Source: Tistlia consotensis USBA 355
Lineage (GTDB): Bacteria > Pseudomonadota > Alphaproteobacteria > Kiloniellales > DSM-21159
DNA: 64,000 bases
Assembly (NCBI RefSeq): GCF_900177295.1
Contig: NZ_FWZX01000010.1
Location: 106,834-170,833, forward strand
Reading direction: 5' to 3'
The position numbers and the translations under genes were made by a program. The notes below the pieces were generated by a model. That model saw only the letters and a program-made list of their open reading frames with translations, did no database searches and had not been told where the DNA came from. Shown piece after piece: positions 33,803 through 42,455 of this stretch. Position 1 is the first letter of the stretch. Each line of letters starts with the position of its first letter.

Positions 33803-34645
33803 CTAGTCGCTCCGGTCGCGGATTCTGACCGGCAGATTGTCGATCAGCAGGTTGACGCTGATCGTCAGGCTCGCGATGGCCAGGCAGGGAAAGATGACGG
33901 CGGGGGCGGCGAAAGGCAGGCCGCCGAGGTTCTCCCGGACCAGGGAGCCCCAGTCGGCGTAGGGCGGCTGGACGCCGAGGCCGAGGAACGACAGGCCGGA
34001 CAGCAGCAGGACGATGAAGACGAAGCGCAGGCCGAGGTCGGCCAGCACGGGGCCGGCGATGTTGGGCAGGATCTCCTGGGTGATCAGGTAGCCGGTGCCC
34101 TCGCCCCGGGCACGGGCGACCGCGACGTAGTCCATGGTGTTGCTGTTGACCGCCAGGGCCCGGGCGAAGCGGTAGGAGCCGGGGGTGTAGATCACGGCGA
34201 GCACCAGGACGAGGACCGGGATGGACGAGCCGACCGCGGCGACGACGACCAGGCCGAAGAGCTTCGAGGGGATCGAGCTCAGCGCGTCCAGAAAGCGGCT
34301 CAGCAGGGTGTCGAACCAGCCGCCGATCACCGCCGCGGTCATGCCCAGCACGATGCCGGAGAAGCAGGCGATGCAGACGGCCGCCAGCGAGATGCCCACG
34401 GTGTAGCGGGCGCCCATCAGGATGCGCGAGAAGATGTCGCGTCCCAGGTAGTCCGATCCCATCCAGAGACGGGCGGAGACCGGGCCGTAGAAGTCGAAGT
34501 CGACGATCTCGCCCGGCGGATGGGGGGCGAGGTCCGGGCCGACCAGGGCGACGATGGCCCAGAACAGCACGATCGCCCCGGCCGCCAGGCCGACGGCGTT
34601 GACCTGGAAGCCGCTGCGGCGGCGAAGGGGCGGGTGCGACAGCAC
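33803..34645 (-). CDS. ABC importer permease, DppC type
   Basis: Inner-membrane permease, 280 residues, about six helices. N-terminal cytosolic stretch VLSHPPLRRRSGF, first helix AVGLAAGAIVLFWAIVALVG, and the periplasmic SARLWMGSDYLGRDIFSRIL typical of OppC. The EAA-type ATPase-coupling loop is seen as YVAVARARGEGTGYLITQEILPN. The GTG start at 34645 overlaps the DppB stop (TAGTG); the stop is adjacent to the ATPase start. Part of the importer operon 37285-32168. Confidence 0.93.
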   Translation of the reverse strand: MLSHPPLRRRSGFQVNAVGLAAGAIVLFWAIVALVGPDLAPHPPGEIVDFDFYGPVSARLWMGSDYLGRDIFSRILMGARYTVGISLAAVCIACFSGIVLGMTAAVIGGWFDTLLSRFLDALSSIPSKLFGLVVVAAVGSSIPVLVLVLAVIYTPGSYRFARALAVNSNTMDYVAVARARGEGTGYLITQEILPNIAGPVLADLGLRFVFIVLLLSGLSFLGLGVQPPYADWGSLVRENLGGLPFAAPAVIFPCLAIASLTISVNLLIDNLPVRIRDRSD

Positions 34646-35598
34646 TACCGTCGAAGCCTCGGGTTGGACAGGATGGCGATGATGTCCGCTGCCGTGATCA
34701 GCGTCAGATAGCCGAAGCAGAAGATCATGGCACAGGTCTGGATCAGCGGCAGGTCGCGCGTCGCGACGGCGTCGACCATCAGCTTGGCGATGCCCGGATA
34801 GTTGAAGATCGTCTCGACGATGATCACGCCGCCGAGGAGATAGGAGAGCGACAGCGCCATGGCGTTGACGATCGGGCCGATCGCGTTGGGCAGCGCGTGG
34901 TGCAGCACGATGCGGGAGCGGGAGGCGCCCTTCAGCAGCGCCATCTCGACGTAGGGCATCTTCAGCGCATCGATCACGGCCGCGCGGGTCATCCGGATCA
35001 TCTGGGCCGAGATCACGCAGCAGAGCGTGATGACCGGCATGGCGAAGATCCTCAGCAACTCGCCGAAGCTGGCCACGTCGTTGGCGAAGGACAGCGCCGG
35101 CAGCCACTTCAGCCAGACCGCGAAGACCAGGACCGCCATGGTGGCGATCATGAACTCGGGCACGGAGATGACCGCGACGATGGTCGTGGTCACCACCCGG
35201 TCGTAGAGCGTGCCCTGGTACATGGCCGCGGTGATGCCGAGGAACAGGGCGGTGGGCACGGCGATGACCGTGGTCACGGCGGCCAGCTGCAGGGTGTTCA
35301 TCAGCCGCCCGCCGATCAGCCCGGCGATCGGCATGTGGTTCGCGTAGGAGGTGCCCAGGTGCCCCTGGGCAAGGCCGAATAGCCAGTGCGCGTAGCGCAG
35401 CAGCGCCGGCTCGTTGAGATGCATCGCCTCGCGCAGCCCGGCCACGGCCTCCGGCGTCGCCGCCTGCCCGAGCAGAATCTGCGCGACGTCGCCGGGCAGC
35501 ATCTCGGTCGCGCCGAACACCACGAAGGAGACGATCACGAGCGTGATCAGCGCCACGCCCAGCCGGCCCAGAACCAACAGTGTGATCTGCCCCGTCAT
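34645..35598 (-). CDS. ABC importer permease, DppB type
   Basis: Inner-membrane permease, 317 residues. N-terminal helix VLGRLGVALITLVIVSFVVF, GHLGTSYANHMPIAGLI in the conserved periplasmic segment, and the coupling loop PYVEMALLKGASRSRIVLHHALPN. Ends NPRLRR as usual for DppB/OppB. Upstream gap of 73 bases to the binding-protein stop. Same operon as DppC, the fused ATPase and the binding protein. Confidence 0.94.
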   Translation of the reverse strand: MTGQITLLVLGRLGVALITLVIVSFVVFGATEMLPGDVAQILLGQAATPEAVAGLREAMHLNEPALLRYAHWLFGLAQGHLGTSYANHMPIAGLIGGRLMNTLQLAAVTTVIAVPTALFLGITAAMYQGTLYDRVVTTTIVAVISVPEFMIATMAVLVFAVWLKWLPALSFANDVASFGELLRIFAMPVITLCCVISAQMIRMTRAAVIDALKMPYVEMALLKGASRSRIVLHHALPNAIGPIVNAMALSLSYLLGGVIIVETIFNYPGIAKLMVDAVATRDLPLIQTCAMIFCFGYLTLITAADIIAILSNPRLRR

Positions 35599-35671
35599 CC
35601 CCGGCGAGTCTCAGCAAGAGAAACGGGGGCCGGCGACAGCGGCTGCCTCCGGCCCCGGCGTGCGCGCAACG

Positions 35672-37285
35672 TCAGGCGTCCAGCCAGACGTACTCAGCCA
35701 TGGCATAGCCCATCTGGCCGCCCAGCGGATTCGGCTTCAGGCCGTGCAGCCTGGTCGTCTTGGCGTCGACGTTCGACAGGAAGACCGGGATGGCGGTGCC
35801 GGCCTCGTTGGAGACCATGACCTGCATCTCGTCGTAGATCGCCTTGCGCTTGGCGAAGTCGAGCTCGCCGCGGGCCTCGGCCAGCATGGAGTCGAACTTG
35901 CTCGACTTGTAGTGGCTCTCGTTCCAGGGAGCGGTCGAGTCGTAGAGCAGGGAGAAGAGAATGTCCGGCGTCGGCCGCGGGTTGATGTTGCCGAAATGGA
36001 CCGGCGCCTTGAGCCAGTAGTTCGACCAGTAGCCGTCCGAGGGCTCGCGCTGGATCTCGAACTTCATGCCGATCTCGGATCCGGCCTGCTGCAGCACGGT
36101 CGCCATCTCGACCGAGGCGCTGGCCGCTTCCGAGGCCACCACCGGGATCGCCTGGCCCAGCAGCCCGGCCTTCTTGAACAGGGACCTGGCCTTCTCGGGA
36201 TCGTAGGCGCGCGGCGCCAGCTCCGCGTTGTGATAGGCGTTCATCGGCGGGATCGGCTGGTCGTTGGCGACCTCCGCCAGGCCGCGCATGATCGACTTCT
36301 TGATCAGCTCCCGGTTCAGCAGGCACTTCACGCCTTCGATGAAGCCGGCCTTGTCGCCGGGGGACATGTCGAGGCGCATGTTCAGGTCGGTGTAGTTGCC
36401 GGAGGTCGACTTCACCAGGTCGACGCCCGACTGGCTCTCGACGAGGCGCATGGACTGCGGCTTGATCGAGGCGGCGAGATGGATGTCGCCGGACAGCAGG
36501 GCGTTCACGCGCGCCGTCTCGTCGGGGATGGCGAAGTACTCGAAGCTGTCGAGATGCGCGCCGCCGGGTTTGAAGTAGTTCTCGTAGCGCAGCATGTTCG
36601 ACTTCACGCCCGGCTCGAAGCTCTCGAGCTTGAAGGCGCCGGTGCCGTTGCCGGCGCTGAAGTCGGTGGTGCCGTCGGCGACGATCATGAAGTGGTGCAT
36701 CGCGAGGATGGTCGGCAGGTCGGCGTTGGCCGCCTGCAGCGTGACCTGCACCGTCAGCGGGCCCGTCGCCTTGATCCCGACCATCTGCTTGGCGATGGAG
36801 TTGACCTTCGAGCCGACGGCCTTGTCGAGGTGGCGCCGCAGCGAGAAGGCGACGTCGTCCGCGCTCAGCGTCTTGCCGTCGTGGAAGGTGACGCCGGACT
36901 TCAGCTTGACCGTCCAGACCTTGGCGTCGTCGCTCTCGATCGCCTCTGCCAGCTCCATCTGCACCTTGCCGGCCTCGTCGAGGAAGGTCAGGCGGTTGTA
37001 CAGCGCGCAGCAGCGCACGTAGTCGGTCGACAGCGAGGCCTTGGCCGGGTCCAGCGTGTCGGAGGTCGAGGACGACCAGCCCGCCGCCCTCATGTGGCCG
37101 CCCCTGACCGGCGTCTCGGCCAGGGCGCTCGTCGCCCGGGCGAGGATCGTGCCGCCGGCGGCGAGGCCCACGCCGCCGGCCAGCAGCAGGCGGAAGATGT
37201 CACGTCGGGTGGCGCCGCGGCGCAGCGCGTTCGCGACCATCGCGTCGTCGGCGAGGGTCCAGTTGGTGATGTCCCTGTTCGTCAT
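35672..37285 (-). CDS. ABC importer solute-binding protein, SBP_bac_5 family, Tat-type signal
   Basis: Periplasmic binding protein of the dipeptide/nickel/opine class, 537 residues. The N-terminus carries a twin-Arg-like signal (GATRRDIFRLLLAGGVGLAAG, residues ~25-45). Family body: SDTLDPAKASLSTDYVRCCALYNRLTF, VKLKSGVTFHDGKTLSADDVAFSL, and NRELIKKSIMRGLAEV. Ligand unknown. Start ATG 37285 with CGAGGACCGAAC. It lies directly after the frameshifted haloacid-dehalogenase-like gene and starts the transporter part of the operon. Confidence 0.94.
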   Translation of the reverse strand: MTNRDITNWTLADDAMVANALRRGATRRDIFRLLLAGGVGLAAGGTILARATSALAETPVRGGHMRAAGWSSSTSDTLDPAKASLSTDYVRCCALYNRLTFLDEAGKVQMELAEAIESDDAKVWTVKLKSGVTFHDGKTLSADDVAFSLRRHLDKAVGSKVNSIAKQMVGIKATGPLTVQVTLQAANADLPTILAMHHFMIVADGTTDFSAGNGTGAFKLESFEPGVKSNMLRYENYFKPGGAHLDSFEYFAIPDETARVNALLSGDIHLAASIKPQSMRLVESQSGVDLVKSTSGNYTDLNMRLDMSPGDKAGFIEGVKCLLNRELIKKSIMRGLAEVANDQPIPPMNAYHNAELAPRAYDPEKARSLFKKAGLLGQAIPVVASEAASASVEMATVLQQAGSEIGMKFEIQREPSDGYWSNYWLKAPVHFGNINPRPTPDILFSLLYDSTAPWNESHYKSSKFDSMLAEARGELDFAKRKAIYDEMQVMVSNEAGTAIPVFLSNVDAKTTRLHGLKPNPLGGQMGYAMAEYVWLDA

Positions 37286-37375
37286 GTTCGGTCCTCGTTG
37301 GTTGGTTCTTGTTCGTGTTGTTCTTGTCGCCCGCGGGGTCGTGCGGCGGCCTGCGGCGACGTCGGGGCGGCGACG

Positions 37376-38088
37376 TCAGGCGGCCGCGTCCTCGCAGGCC
37401 CGGGCGAGCGCGGCCAGCGAGGTGAAGTGGAATCGGGCCGGGTCCGCTCGGCGGGCTCGATGGTGCCGCCGTAGCCGGGGCGGTCGTGCCGGCGTTCGAT
37501 CCAGCAGTTCGTCATGCCCAGCCGGCGCGAGACGCCGATGTCGTGGTACTGGCTCTGCGCCACGTGCAGGATGTCGCCGGCCTGCCCGCCCTCGCTCTCG
37601 ACGAAAGCGAAGACCGTCCGGAAGAAGGCCGGATCGGGCTTCTCGGTGCCGGTGTCGTCGACCGTGAAGGCGGCGTGGAACGGGCGGCCGAGGGCGGCGT
37701 CGAACAGCTCGAAGGCCCAGCGCCGGGCGTTCGTCATCGCGATCAGGCGATGGCTCCGTCTCAGCTCCGCCAGGGCCGCGACGCTGTCGGCAAAGGGCTT
37801 CCAGTCGGAGACGGAGGCGCGCAGCCGGGCAGCCGACAGGGGATCGGCAGCCAGGCCCAGCTGCGGCGCGATGACCCCGTAGACCCGTTCGAGATCGTCG
37901 GGGAAGCGCAGCGCCTCGGGGTGGTAGCGGGCCGCGCGGTAGAGCGCGAGCGCCTCCTCGCCGTCCAGGCGGACGTCCTGGTCGCCGGCGACCGCCTCGA
38001 GGGCCGCGACCAGCCCGGCCTCGAAATCGATGAGCGTGCCCACGACGTCGAAAGTCATGTAGCGGAACGAGGCGAGTGGCTTTGCCAT
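37376..38088 (-). pseudogene. Haloacid dehalogenase-like (type II) hydrolase, frameshifted near its 3' end
   Basis: HAD-superfamily protein starting at 38088 (MAKPLASFRYMTFDVVGTLIDF). Motif I is FDVVGTL (nucleophile Asp), motif II AMTNARRWAFELFDAALG, motif III Lys in TGTEKPDPAFF, motif IV VAQSQYHDIGVSRRLGM. In this frame family similarity stops at YGGTIEPAE and then becomes Arg/Pro-rich to a stop at 37282. Shifting frame near 37440 restores a normal ending, PARFHFTSLAALARACEDAA, stopping at 37376. One base appears missing (or two extra). This may be a real mutation or a sequencing error. Heads the operon with the ABC importer. Confidence 0.72.
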
Positions 38089-38278
38089 CGTGCAATGAGC
38101 CCCCTGTCCGTCACCTTCGATTCGGGCCGGCGAGGGCCGGTCCTTGGGCGGCATTTTCTGCCTTCGTCATGGGACGGTCTGGCGCCGCCTTGACCCGAGA
38201 ACTTGGCAGCCTGATCCTGGCGCCCTCTATTTACTGTGCGTCCCTCGCGCGGTTCTTGGATGCCGAATACGTCCTCCG

Positions 38279-38296
38279 CGCAGCAGAAAGTGCTGA
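38279..38296 (-). promoter_or_regulatory. Candidate Lrp-type operator upstream of the dehalogenase-like/ABC importer operon
   Basis: GCAGC-AGAAAGT-GCTGA matches the GGCAGC-N7-GCTGC pair near the Lrp gene (13 of 17 core positions identical to the second site). It lies ~190 bases upstream of the operon's first gene (start 38088) in a 243-base non-coding stretch. Confidence 0.5.
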
Positions 38297-38331
38297 TTTG
38301 ATTCGGCTGACGGCATCGGGTTGCGGGGGGC

Positions 38332-39249
38332 TCAGTATCCGCGTGCCCGATCGACCAGGCCCGGGATCGACCGGCCTGCCCGGTAGGCGCGAATGCCGGC
38401 GATGACGTGGGCGGCGCCTTCCGCGGCGCCGACCCGGGTGGCGACGTGCGGCGTGATCACGACGCGAGGGTGGGCCCAGAGCGGGTGCTCGCGCGGCAGC
38501 GGCTCCGGGTCGGTGACGTCCAGCCAGGCGGCCGACAGCCGTCCCGAGTCCAGCGCCGCAAGGAGCGCCTGCTGATCGAGATGCCCGCCGCGTCCGACGT
38601 GGACCAGGCCCGCTCCCGGCGGCAGGCCGGCGAAGAGCCCGGCATCCAGGATGCCCCTGGTCTCCGGGGTCAGGGGCAGCAGGCAGATCAGGATGTCCGT
38701 CCGGGACAGGAAGGCCGGAAGCTCGGTGAAGCTCTCGACGCCCGGCAGGGAGCGGAGACTGCGGCTCCAGCCGCCGAGCTGGAAGCCGAAAGGGGCCAGC
38801 GCGTCCAGCACGGCCTGTCCGAGCTGGCCGAGGCCCATGACACCCACGCGCCGCTCGGCCGCCGGGCGGCTCTCGCCGGGTTGCCACAGGGCCTGGCGCT
38901 GCCGGCTGATGTAGAGCGGCAGATCGCGGTGCAGGGCCAGGGTGGCGAGAGCGACGAACTCCCGCATCTGCTGCGGGATGCCCGGCTCCAGCATGCGCAC
39001 CACGAGCACCTGCGGCGGCACGGTCGCGAGGTCGAGCTGGTCGACGCCGGCTCCGACCGAGAAGATCACCCGCAGGTTCGGGTAGGCCTGCCCCAGGTCC
39101 GCCGGAGCGGTCCAGGCGACGAGAAATTCCACCGCTGCCGGATCGGGCGCGCTGCCGATGTGGAAGGGCAGGTCCGGCAGGGCCCTGGCGAAGGATTCCG
39201 CGAAGATCTCGCCGCGCCGGGAATCCGATGAGAGGTAGAGCACGGCCAT
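38332..39249 (-). CDS. D-isomer-specific 2-hydroxyacid dehydrogenase (GhrA-like)
   Basis: NAD(P)H-dependent reductase of glyoxylate/hydroxypyruvate-type 2-oxoacids, 305 residues, GhrA length. Nucleotide-binding motif RVGVMGLGQLGQAVLDAL at ~residues 135-152, then TDILICLLPLTPETRGIL. The catalytic triad is represented by the Arg in LVHVGRGGHLDQQAL, the acidic DVTDPEPLP and the HVAT histidine (VVITPHVATR). Start at 39249. It follows the second double-GNAT gene by 23 bases and is probably co-transcribed with it. It may reduce the 2-oxoacid made by the FAD oxidoreductases (inference). Confidence 0.92.
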   Translation of the reverse strand: MAVLYLSSDSRRGEIFAESFARALPDLPFHIGSAPDPAAVEFLVAWTAPADLGQAYPNLRVIFSVGAGVDQLDLATVPPQVLVVRMLEPGIPQQMREFVALATLALHRDLPLYISRQRQALWQPGESRPAAERRVGVMGLGQLGQAVLDALAPFGFQLGGWSRSLRSLPGVESFTELPAFLSRTDILICLLPLTPETRGILDAGLFAGLPPGAGLVHVGRGGHLDQQALLAALDSGRLSAAWLDVTDPEPLPREHPLWAHPRVVITPHVATRVGAAEGAAHVIAGIRAYRAGRSIPGLVDRARGY

Positions 39250-39272
39250 CGGGTGGGCTTTCCGGGTCGAGC

Positions 39273-40118
39273 TCAGCCGAGGGCCTGGGAGGCCAGGGCG
39301 AAGCGGCGATGAGACGCCGAGGCCGGAACGGGCCCGCCGCGGCGCATCGCGATGCCGCCGCCGGCCGGCGCCAGCCCGAGGCCGGCGAGCCAAGGGGCGA
39401 GCCCGGTATCGGCCGTCGTGTCGACGCGCAGGAAGCCGCCGTCACACCGGGTGGCGAGACGGGACAGCAGCGTTTTCGCTTCCGCCGCGTCGCGGGCGAC
39501 CACCGGGCCGGCGACCTCGCCCCTGCCGAACCGGCGGAGGGCGGCGAAGGCGACGATCCGCCCGCTCTCGCGAAGGGCGAGCACGCGTCCGACCTCCAGG
39601 AGGGCGGCGATCAGCGCGGCGCGGTCCATGCCGGTCGCCGCGCGGTCGAGCTCGGCGAGAGCGTCCGCGTCCGACGCCGTGGCCCAGTCGAGGCCGGACG
39701 CGCCGGGGGCGGACAGCGGCTCGGCCCGCGCGGGCACGCCCTGAAGCTGCTGCACCTCGCCACAGGCGGCAAAGCCCATCTTCTCGTACAGCGGCAGCCC
39801 GTCCCGGGTCGCCACCAGGCGCCACTCTTCCGGCGCCGCGCGCGCCATCGCCTCTTCCATGATGCGCCGTCCGAGGCCCCGGCCGCGTAGCGCCTCGTCG
39901 ACGATGATCATGTTCAGGGTGCCGACCGGGCCGAAGGGCGTCGCCATGGCGGTGGCGACGATCCGCCCGTCCCGCACCGCGACCACGCCGTGCGACAGGC
40001 GCAGGATCAGGGCCCAGTCCTCCGCCCGGTGCGGCCAGCCGGCCGCCCGCGACAGGCGCAAGGCATCCTCGATGTGCCGCGGGCCGAAGTCGGTGAAGGT
40101 GAGGGTGTCGATCTGCAT
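39273..40118 (-). CDS. Double-GNAT-domain acetyltransferase (copy 2)
   Basis: 281 residues, two tandem GNAT domains, paralogous to 29273-30136 (shared PHRAEDW/PHRPKDW near the N-terminus, shared FGRGEVAGPVVA/FGRGHVVGPVVA, shared C-terminal QALG). The acetyl-CoA loop is DEALRGRGLGRRIMEEAM, then GLPLYEKMGFAACG. Better conserved in domain 1 than copy 1. Start at 40118. Divergent from the second HAD gene, downstream partner the 2-hydroxyacid dehydrogenase. Substrate unknown, perhaps an amine or amino acid of this catabolic region. Confidence 0.86.
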   Translation of the reverse strand: MQIDTLTFTDFGPRHIEDALRLSRAAGWPHRAEDWALILRLSHGVVAVRDGRIVATAMATPFGPVGTLNMIIVDEALRGRGLGRRIMEEAMARAAPEEWRLVATRDGLPLYEKMGFAACGEVQQLQGVPARAEPLSAPGASGLDWATASDADALAELDRAATGMDRAALIAALLEVGRVLALRESGRIVAFAALRRFGRGEVAGPVVARDAAEAKTLLSRLATRCDGGFLRVDTTADTGLAPWLAGLGLAPAGGGIAMRRGGPVPASASHRRFALASQALG

Positions 40119-40454
40119 GGCCGCCTGCGCCTGTCCGTCGTCCCGGCAGGGTAACGGAGCGGCGGCGCAGGTGCTGTGCGCTTCACGGGCGTCGGGCGGT
40201 ATCTTCCGCTGTTCCCATGGCCGGCAGGAGCAGGATCTGCCGCGGGCCGCGGCCGTCGTCGCCCCGGCGCGGCGGCCGCGATGCGGCGCTCGGAACATGC
40301 TGCCGTTCAGCCCGCGAGATTCGGCCGTTTGTGCTTCGCCCGCCGACCAAACCGGCCGGGCCCACCTGCCGGAGCGGACTAGGATGGCGGCGACGACCTT
40401 CCGCCGCGGGCGCCCCGCCCGCACAGACCTCGCCCGCTCAGACAGGGACCCGCG
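40119..40454. promoter_or_regulatory. Divergent intergenic region with a GGCAG-N9-CTGCC palindrome
   Basis: 336 bases between divergent GNAT and HAD genes, no supported gene. CGGCAG-N9-CTGCCG at 40222-40242 resembles the outer arms of the Lrp-type boxes at 31506-31557, a weaker candidate operator. The rest shows nothing recognisable. Confidence 0.4.
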
Positions 40455-41120
40455 ATGACCTTCCGCCCGAAGTTCGTGACCTTCGACTGCTACGGCACCC
40501 TGACCGACTTCGACATGGCCGGCGCCACCCGCCGCATCTACGGCACTCTCCTGGACGAGGCCCGGATGGCGCAGCTCGTCCGGCACTTCGCCGCCTACCG
40601 CCTCGACGAGGTGCTCGGTGCCTGGAAGCCCTATGCCGAGGTCGTCGCCAACGCGCTGGAGCGCGCCTGCAGGAACAACGGCGTGGCGTTCCGGCCCGAG
40701 GATGCCCGGCGGATCTACGAGGAGGTGCCGAGCTGGGGGCCGCACCCTGACGTGCCGGCGGGCCTCGCCAGGGTGGCGGAGGAGATCCCCCTGGTCATCC
40801 TCTCCAACGCCATGAACAGCCAGATCGCCTCGAACGTGGCGAAGCTCGGCGCGCCCGTCTTCAAGGTGCTGACGGCGGAGGACGTGGGCAGCTACAAGCC
40901 GCGGATGAAGGGCTTCGAGGCCATGCTGGACGCACTCGGCTGCGGACCGGAGGAGGTCACCCACGTCTCCTCCTCCTTCCGCTACGACCTGATGACGGCC
41001 TATGACCTGGGCATCAGGTCCAAGGTCTGGGTGAACCGCGGCCACGAGCCCGCCAATCCCTTCTACGAATACAGGGAGATCAGGGACATCTCGGGGCTTC
41101 CCGCCGTCTTCGGCCTCTAG
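40455..41120 (+). CDS. Haloacid dehalogenase type II-like hydrolase (copy 2, intact)
   Basis: 221-residue HAD-superfamily hydrolase. Motif I TFDCYGTLTDFD (nucleophile Asp, then the YGTL of 2-haloacid dehalogenase-like members), cap domain 15-90, motif II LVILSNAMNSQI, motif III Lys in GSYKPRMKGF, motif IV VSSSFRYDLMTAYDLG. It may act on a phospho- or halo-acid, but for this catabolic context the substrate is unknown. Start ATG 40455 after GACAGGGACCCGCG. Precedes the second FAD oxidoreductase by 13 bases, so one operon. Intact paralogue of the frameshifted gene at 37376-38088. Confidence 0.9.
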   Translation: MTFRPKFVTFDCYGTLTDFDMAGATRRIYGTLLDEARMAQLVRHFAAYRLDEVLGAWKPYAEVVANALERACRNNGVAFRPEDARRIYEEVPSWGPHPDVPAGLARVAEEIPLVILSNAMNSQIASNVAKLGAPVFKVLTAEDVGSYKPRMKGFEAMLDALGCGPEEVTHVSSSFRYDLMTAYDLGIRSKVWVNRGHEPANPFYEYREIRDISGLPAVFGL

Positions 41121-41133
41121 GGAAATCGCCGGG

Positions 41134-42411
41134 ATGAAGTTCGCCTCCTACTGGCACGAGACCGCCCCGAGCTTCACCGGGGCGAGCCGCACGGCCCCGT
41201 CGGGCCGCTACGACGCGGCGGTGATCGGCGCGGGCTTCACCGGGCTCGGCGCAGCGCGCCGGCTGGCGATGGCCGGCCGCCGCGTCATCGTGCTCGAGGC
41301 CGTGACCGTCGGCTGCGGCGCCTCGGGCCGCAACGGCGGCCATCTCAACAACGGCATGGCGCACAGCTTCCTCCACGCGGTCGAGGCCTTCGGCCTGGAC
41401 AGGGCCTGCGAGATCTATCGCGCCTACGACGCCGGGATCGAGACGATCGAGCGGATCGCCGCCGAGGAGGGCATCGCCTGCGACTTCCGCCGCTCGGGCA
41501 AGCTCAAGCTCGCCTCCAAGCCCGGCCACTACGAGAGCCTCGCGCGCAACTGCGAGGCCATCCGCCGCTCGGTCGACCCCGAGGCGGCGATGCTGTCCCG
41601 CTCGGAGCTGCAGGGCGAGATCCGCTCCGACCGCTTCCACGGCGCCATGCTGCAGCCGAAGAGCGCCATGATGCACATGGGCCGCTTCGTCGCCGGTCTC
41701 GCCGAGGCCGCGGTGCGCCGCGGTGCCGAAATCCACGAGCGCACGCCGGTCACCGCGCGCGTCGCCGCCGGCGACGGCTGGGAGCTGCGGACGCCGAGAG
41801 GACCCGTGCTGGCGCAGCAGGTGCTGCTGGCGACCGGGGCCTACACGCCGCCGCAGTTCGGCTACTTCCGCCGCCGGATCGTGCCGGTGGGCAGCTTCGT
41901 CCTGGCGACCCGGCCGCTCGGCGACGACGAGGTCGCCGCGACGCTGCCGGGCGACCGGACCTGCGTGACCTCGCTCAACGTCGGCAACTACTTCCGTCTG
42001 TCGCCGGACCGGCGCCTGATCTTCGGCGGGCGGGCACGCTTCTCGGCGAGCTCCGACCAGAGCTCGGACGCCAGGAGCGGGGCGATCATGCAGGACAGCC
42101 TGGCCCGGATCTTTCCCGCCCTGGCCGGGATCGAGGTGGACTACTGCTGGGGCGGGCTCGTCGACATGACCCGCGACCGGCTGCCCCGCGCCGGCGAGGC
42201 CGAGGGGCTCCATTTCGCCATGGGCTACTCCGGTCACGGCGCGCAGATCGCGACCCACATGGGCGAGGTCATGGCGGACCTGATGACGCGGCGCGCCGTC
42301 CGCAATCCCTGGGCGGGGCTGCCCTGGCCCGTCGTGCCCGGGCATTTCGGCAAGCCCTGGTTCCTGCCGCTCGTCGGCGCCTGGTACCGGATGAAGGATC
42401 GCCTGAGCTGA
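41134..42411 (+). CDS. FAD-dependent oxidoreductase (DAO family, PuuB-like, copy 2)
   Basis: 425-residue flavoprotein similar in layout to gamma-glutamylputrescine oxidoreductase. N-terminal leader ASYWHETAPSFTG, FAD site YDAAVIGAGFTGLGAARRLAMAG (~30-52), GCGASGRNGGHLNNGM with the conserved GRNGG, and the C-terminal HFAMGYSGHGAQIATHMGEVM. Substrate likely an amine or N-substituted amino acid. A decayed glutamine-synthetase C-terminus lies directly downstream, recalling PuuA-PuuB gene pairs and supporting an ancestral polyamine-type pathway. Confidence 0.92.
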   Translation: MKFASYWHETAPSFTGASRTAPSGRYDAAVIGAGFTGLGAARRLAMAGRRVIVLEAVTVGCGASGRNGGHLNNGMAHSFLHAVEAFGLDRACEIYRAYDAGIETIERIAAEEGIACDFRRSGKLKLASKPGHYESLARNCEAIRRSVDPEAAMLSRSELQGEIRSDRFHGAMLQPKSAMMHMGRFVAGLAEAAVRRGAEIHERTPVTARVAAGDGWELRTPRGPVLAQQVLLATGAYTPPQFGYFRRRIVPVGSFVLATRPLGDDEVAATLPGDRTCVTSLNVGNYFRLSPDRRLIFGGRARFSASSDQSSDARSGAIMQDSLARIFPALAGIEVDYCWGGLVDMTRDRLPRAGEAEGLHFAMGYSGHGAQIATHMGEVMADLMTRRAVRNPWAGLPWPVVPGHFGKPWFLPLVGAWYRMKDRLS

Positions 42412-42455
42412 ACGGCCGGCCGCAATCGCCTCACAGGTCGATCGGCACGCCCTTG

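Noticed and set aside
37282..38154. 290-residue version of the dehalogenase-like protein ending at the next gene's ATG
   Set aside because: Its last ~55 residues are Arg/Pro-rich and a normal family ending exists in the neighbouring frame; a frameshift explains it better.
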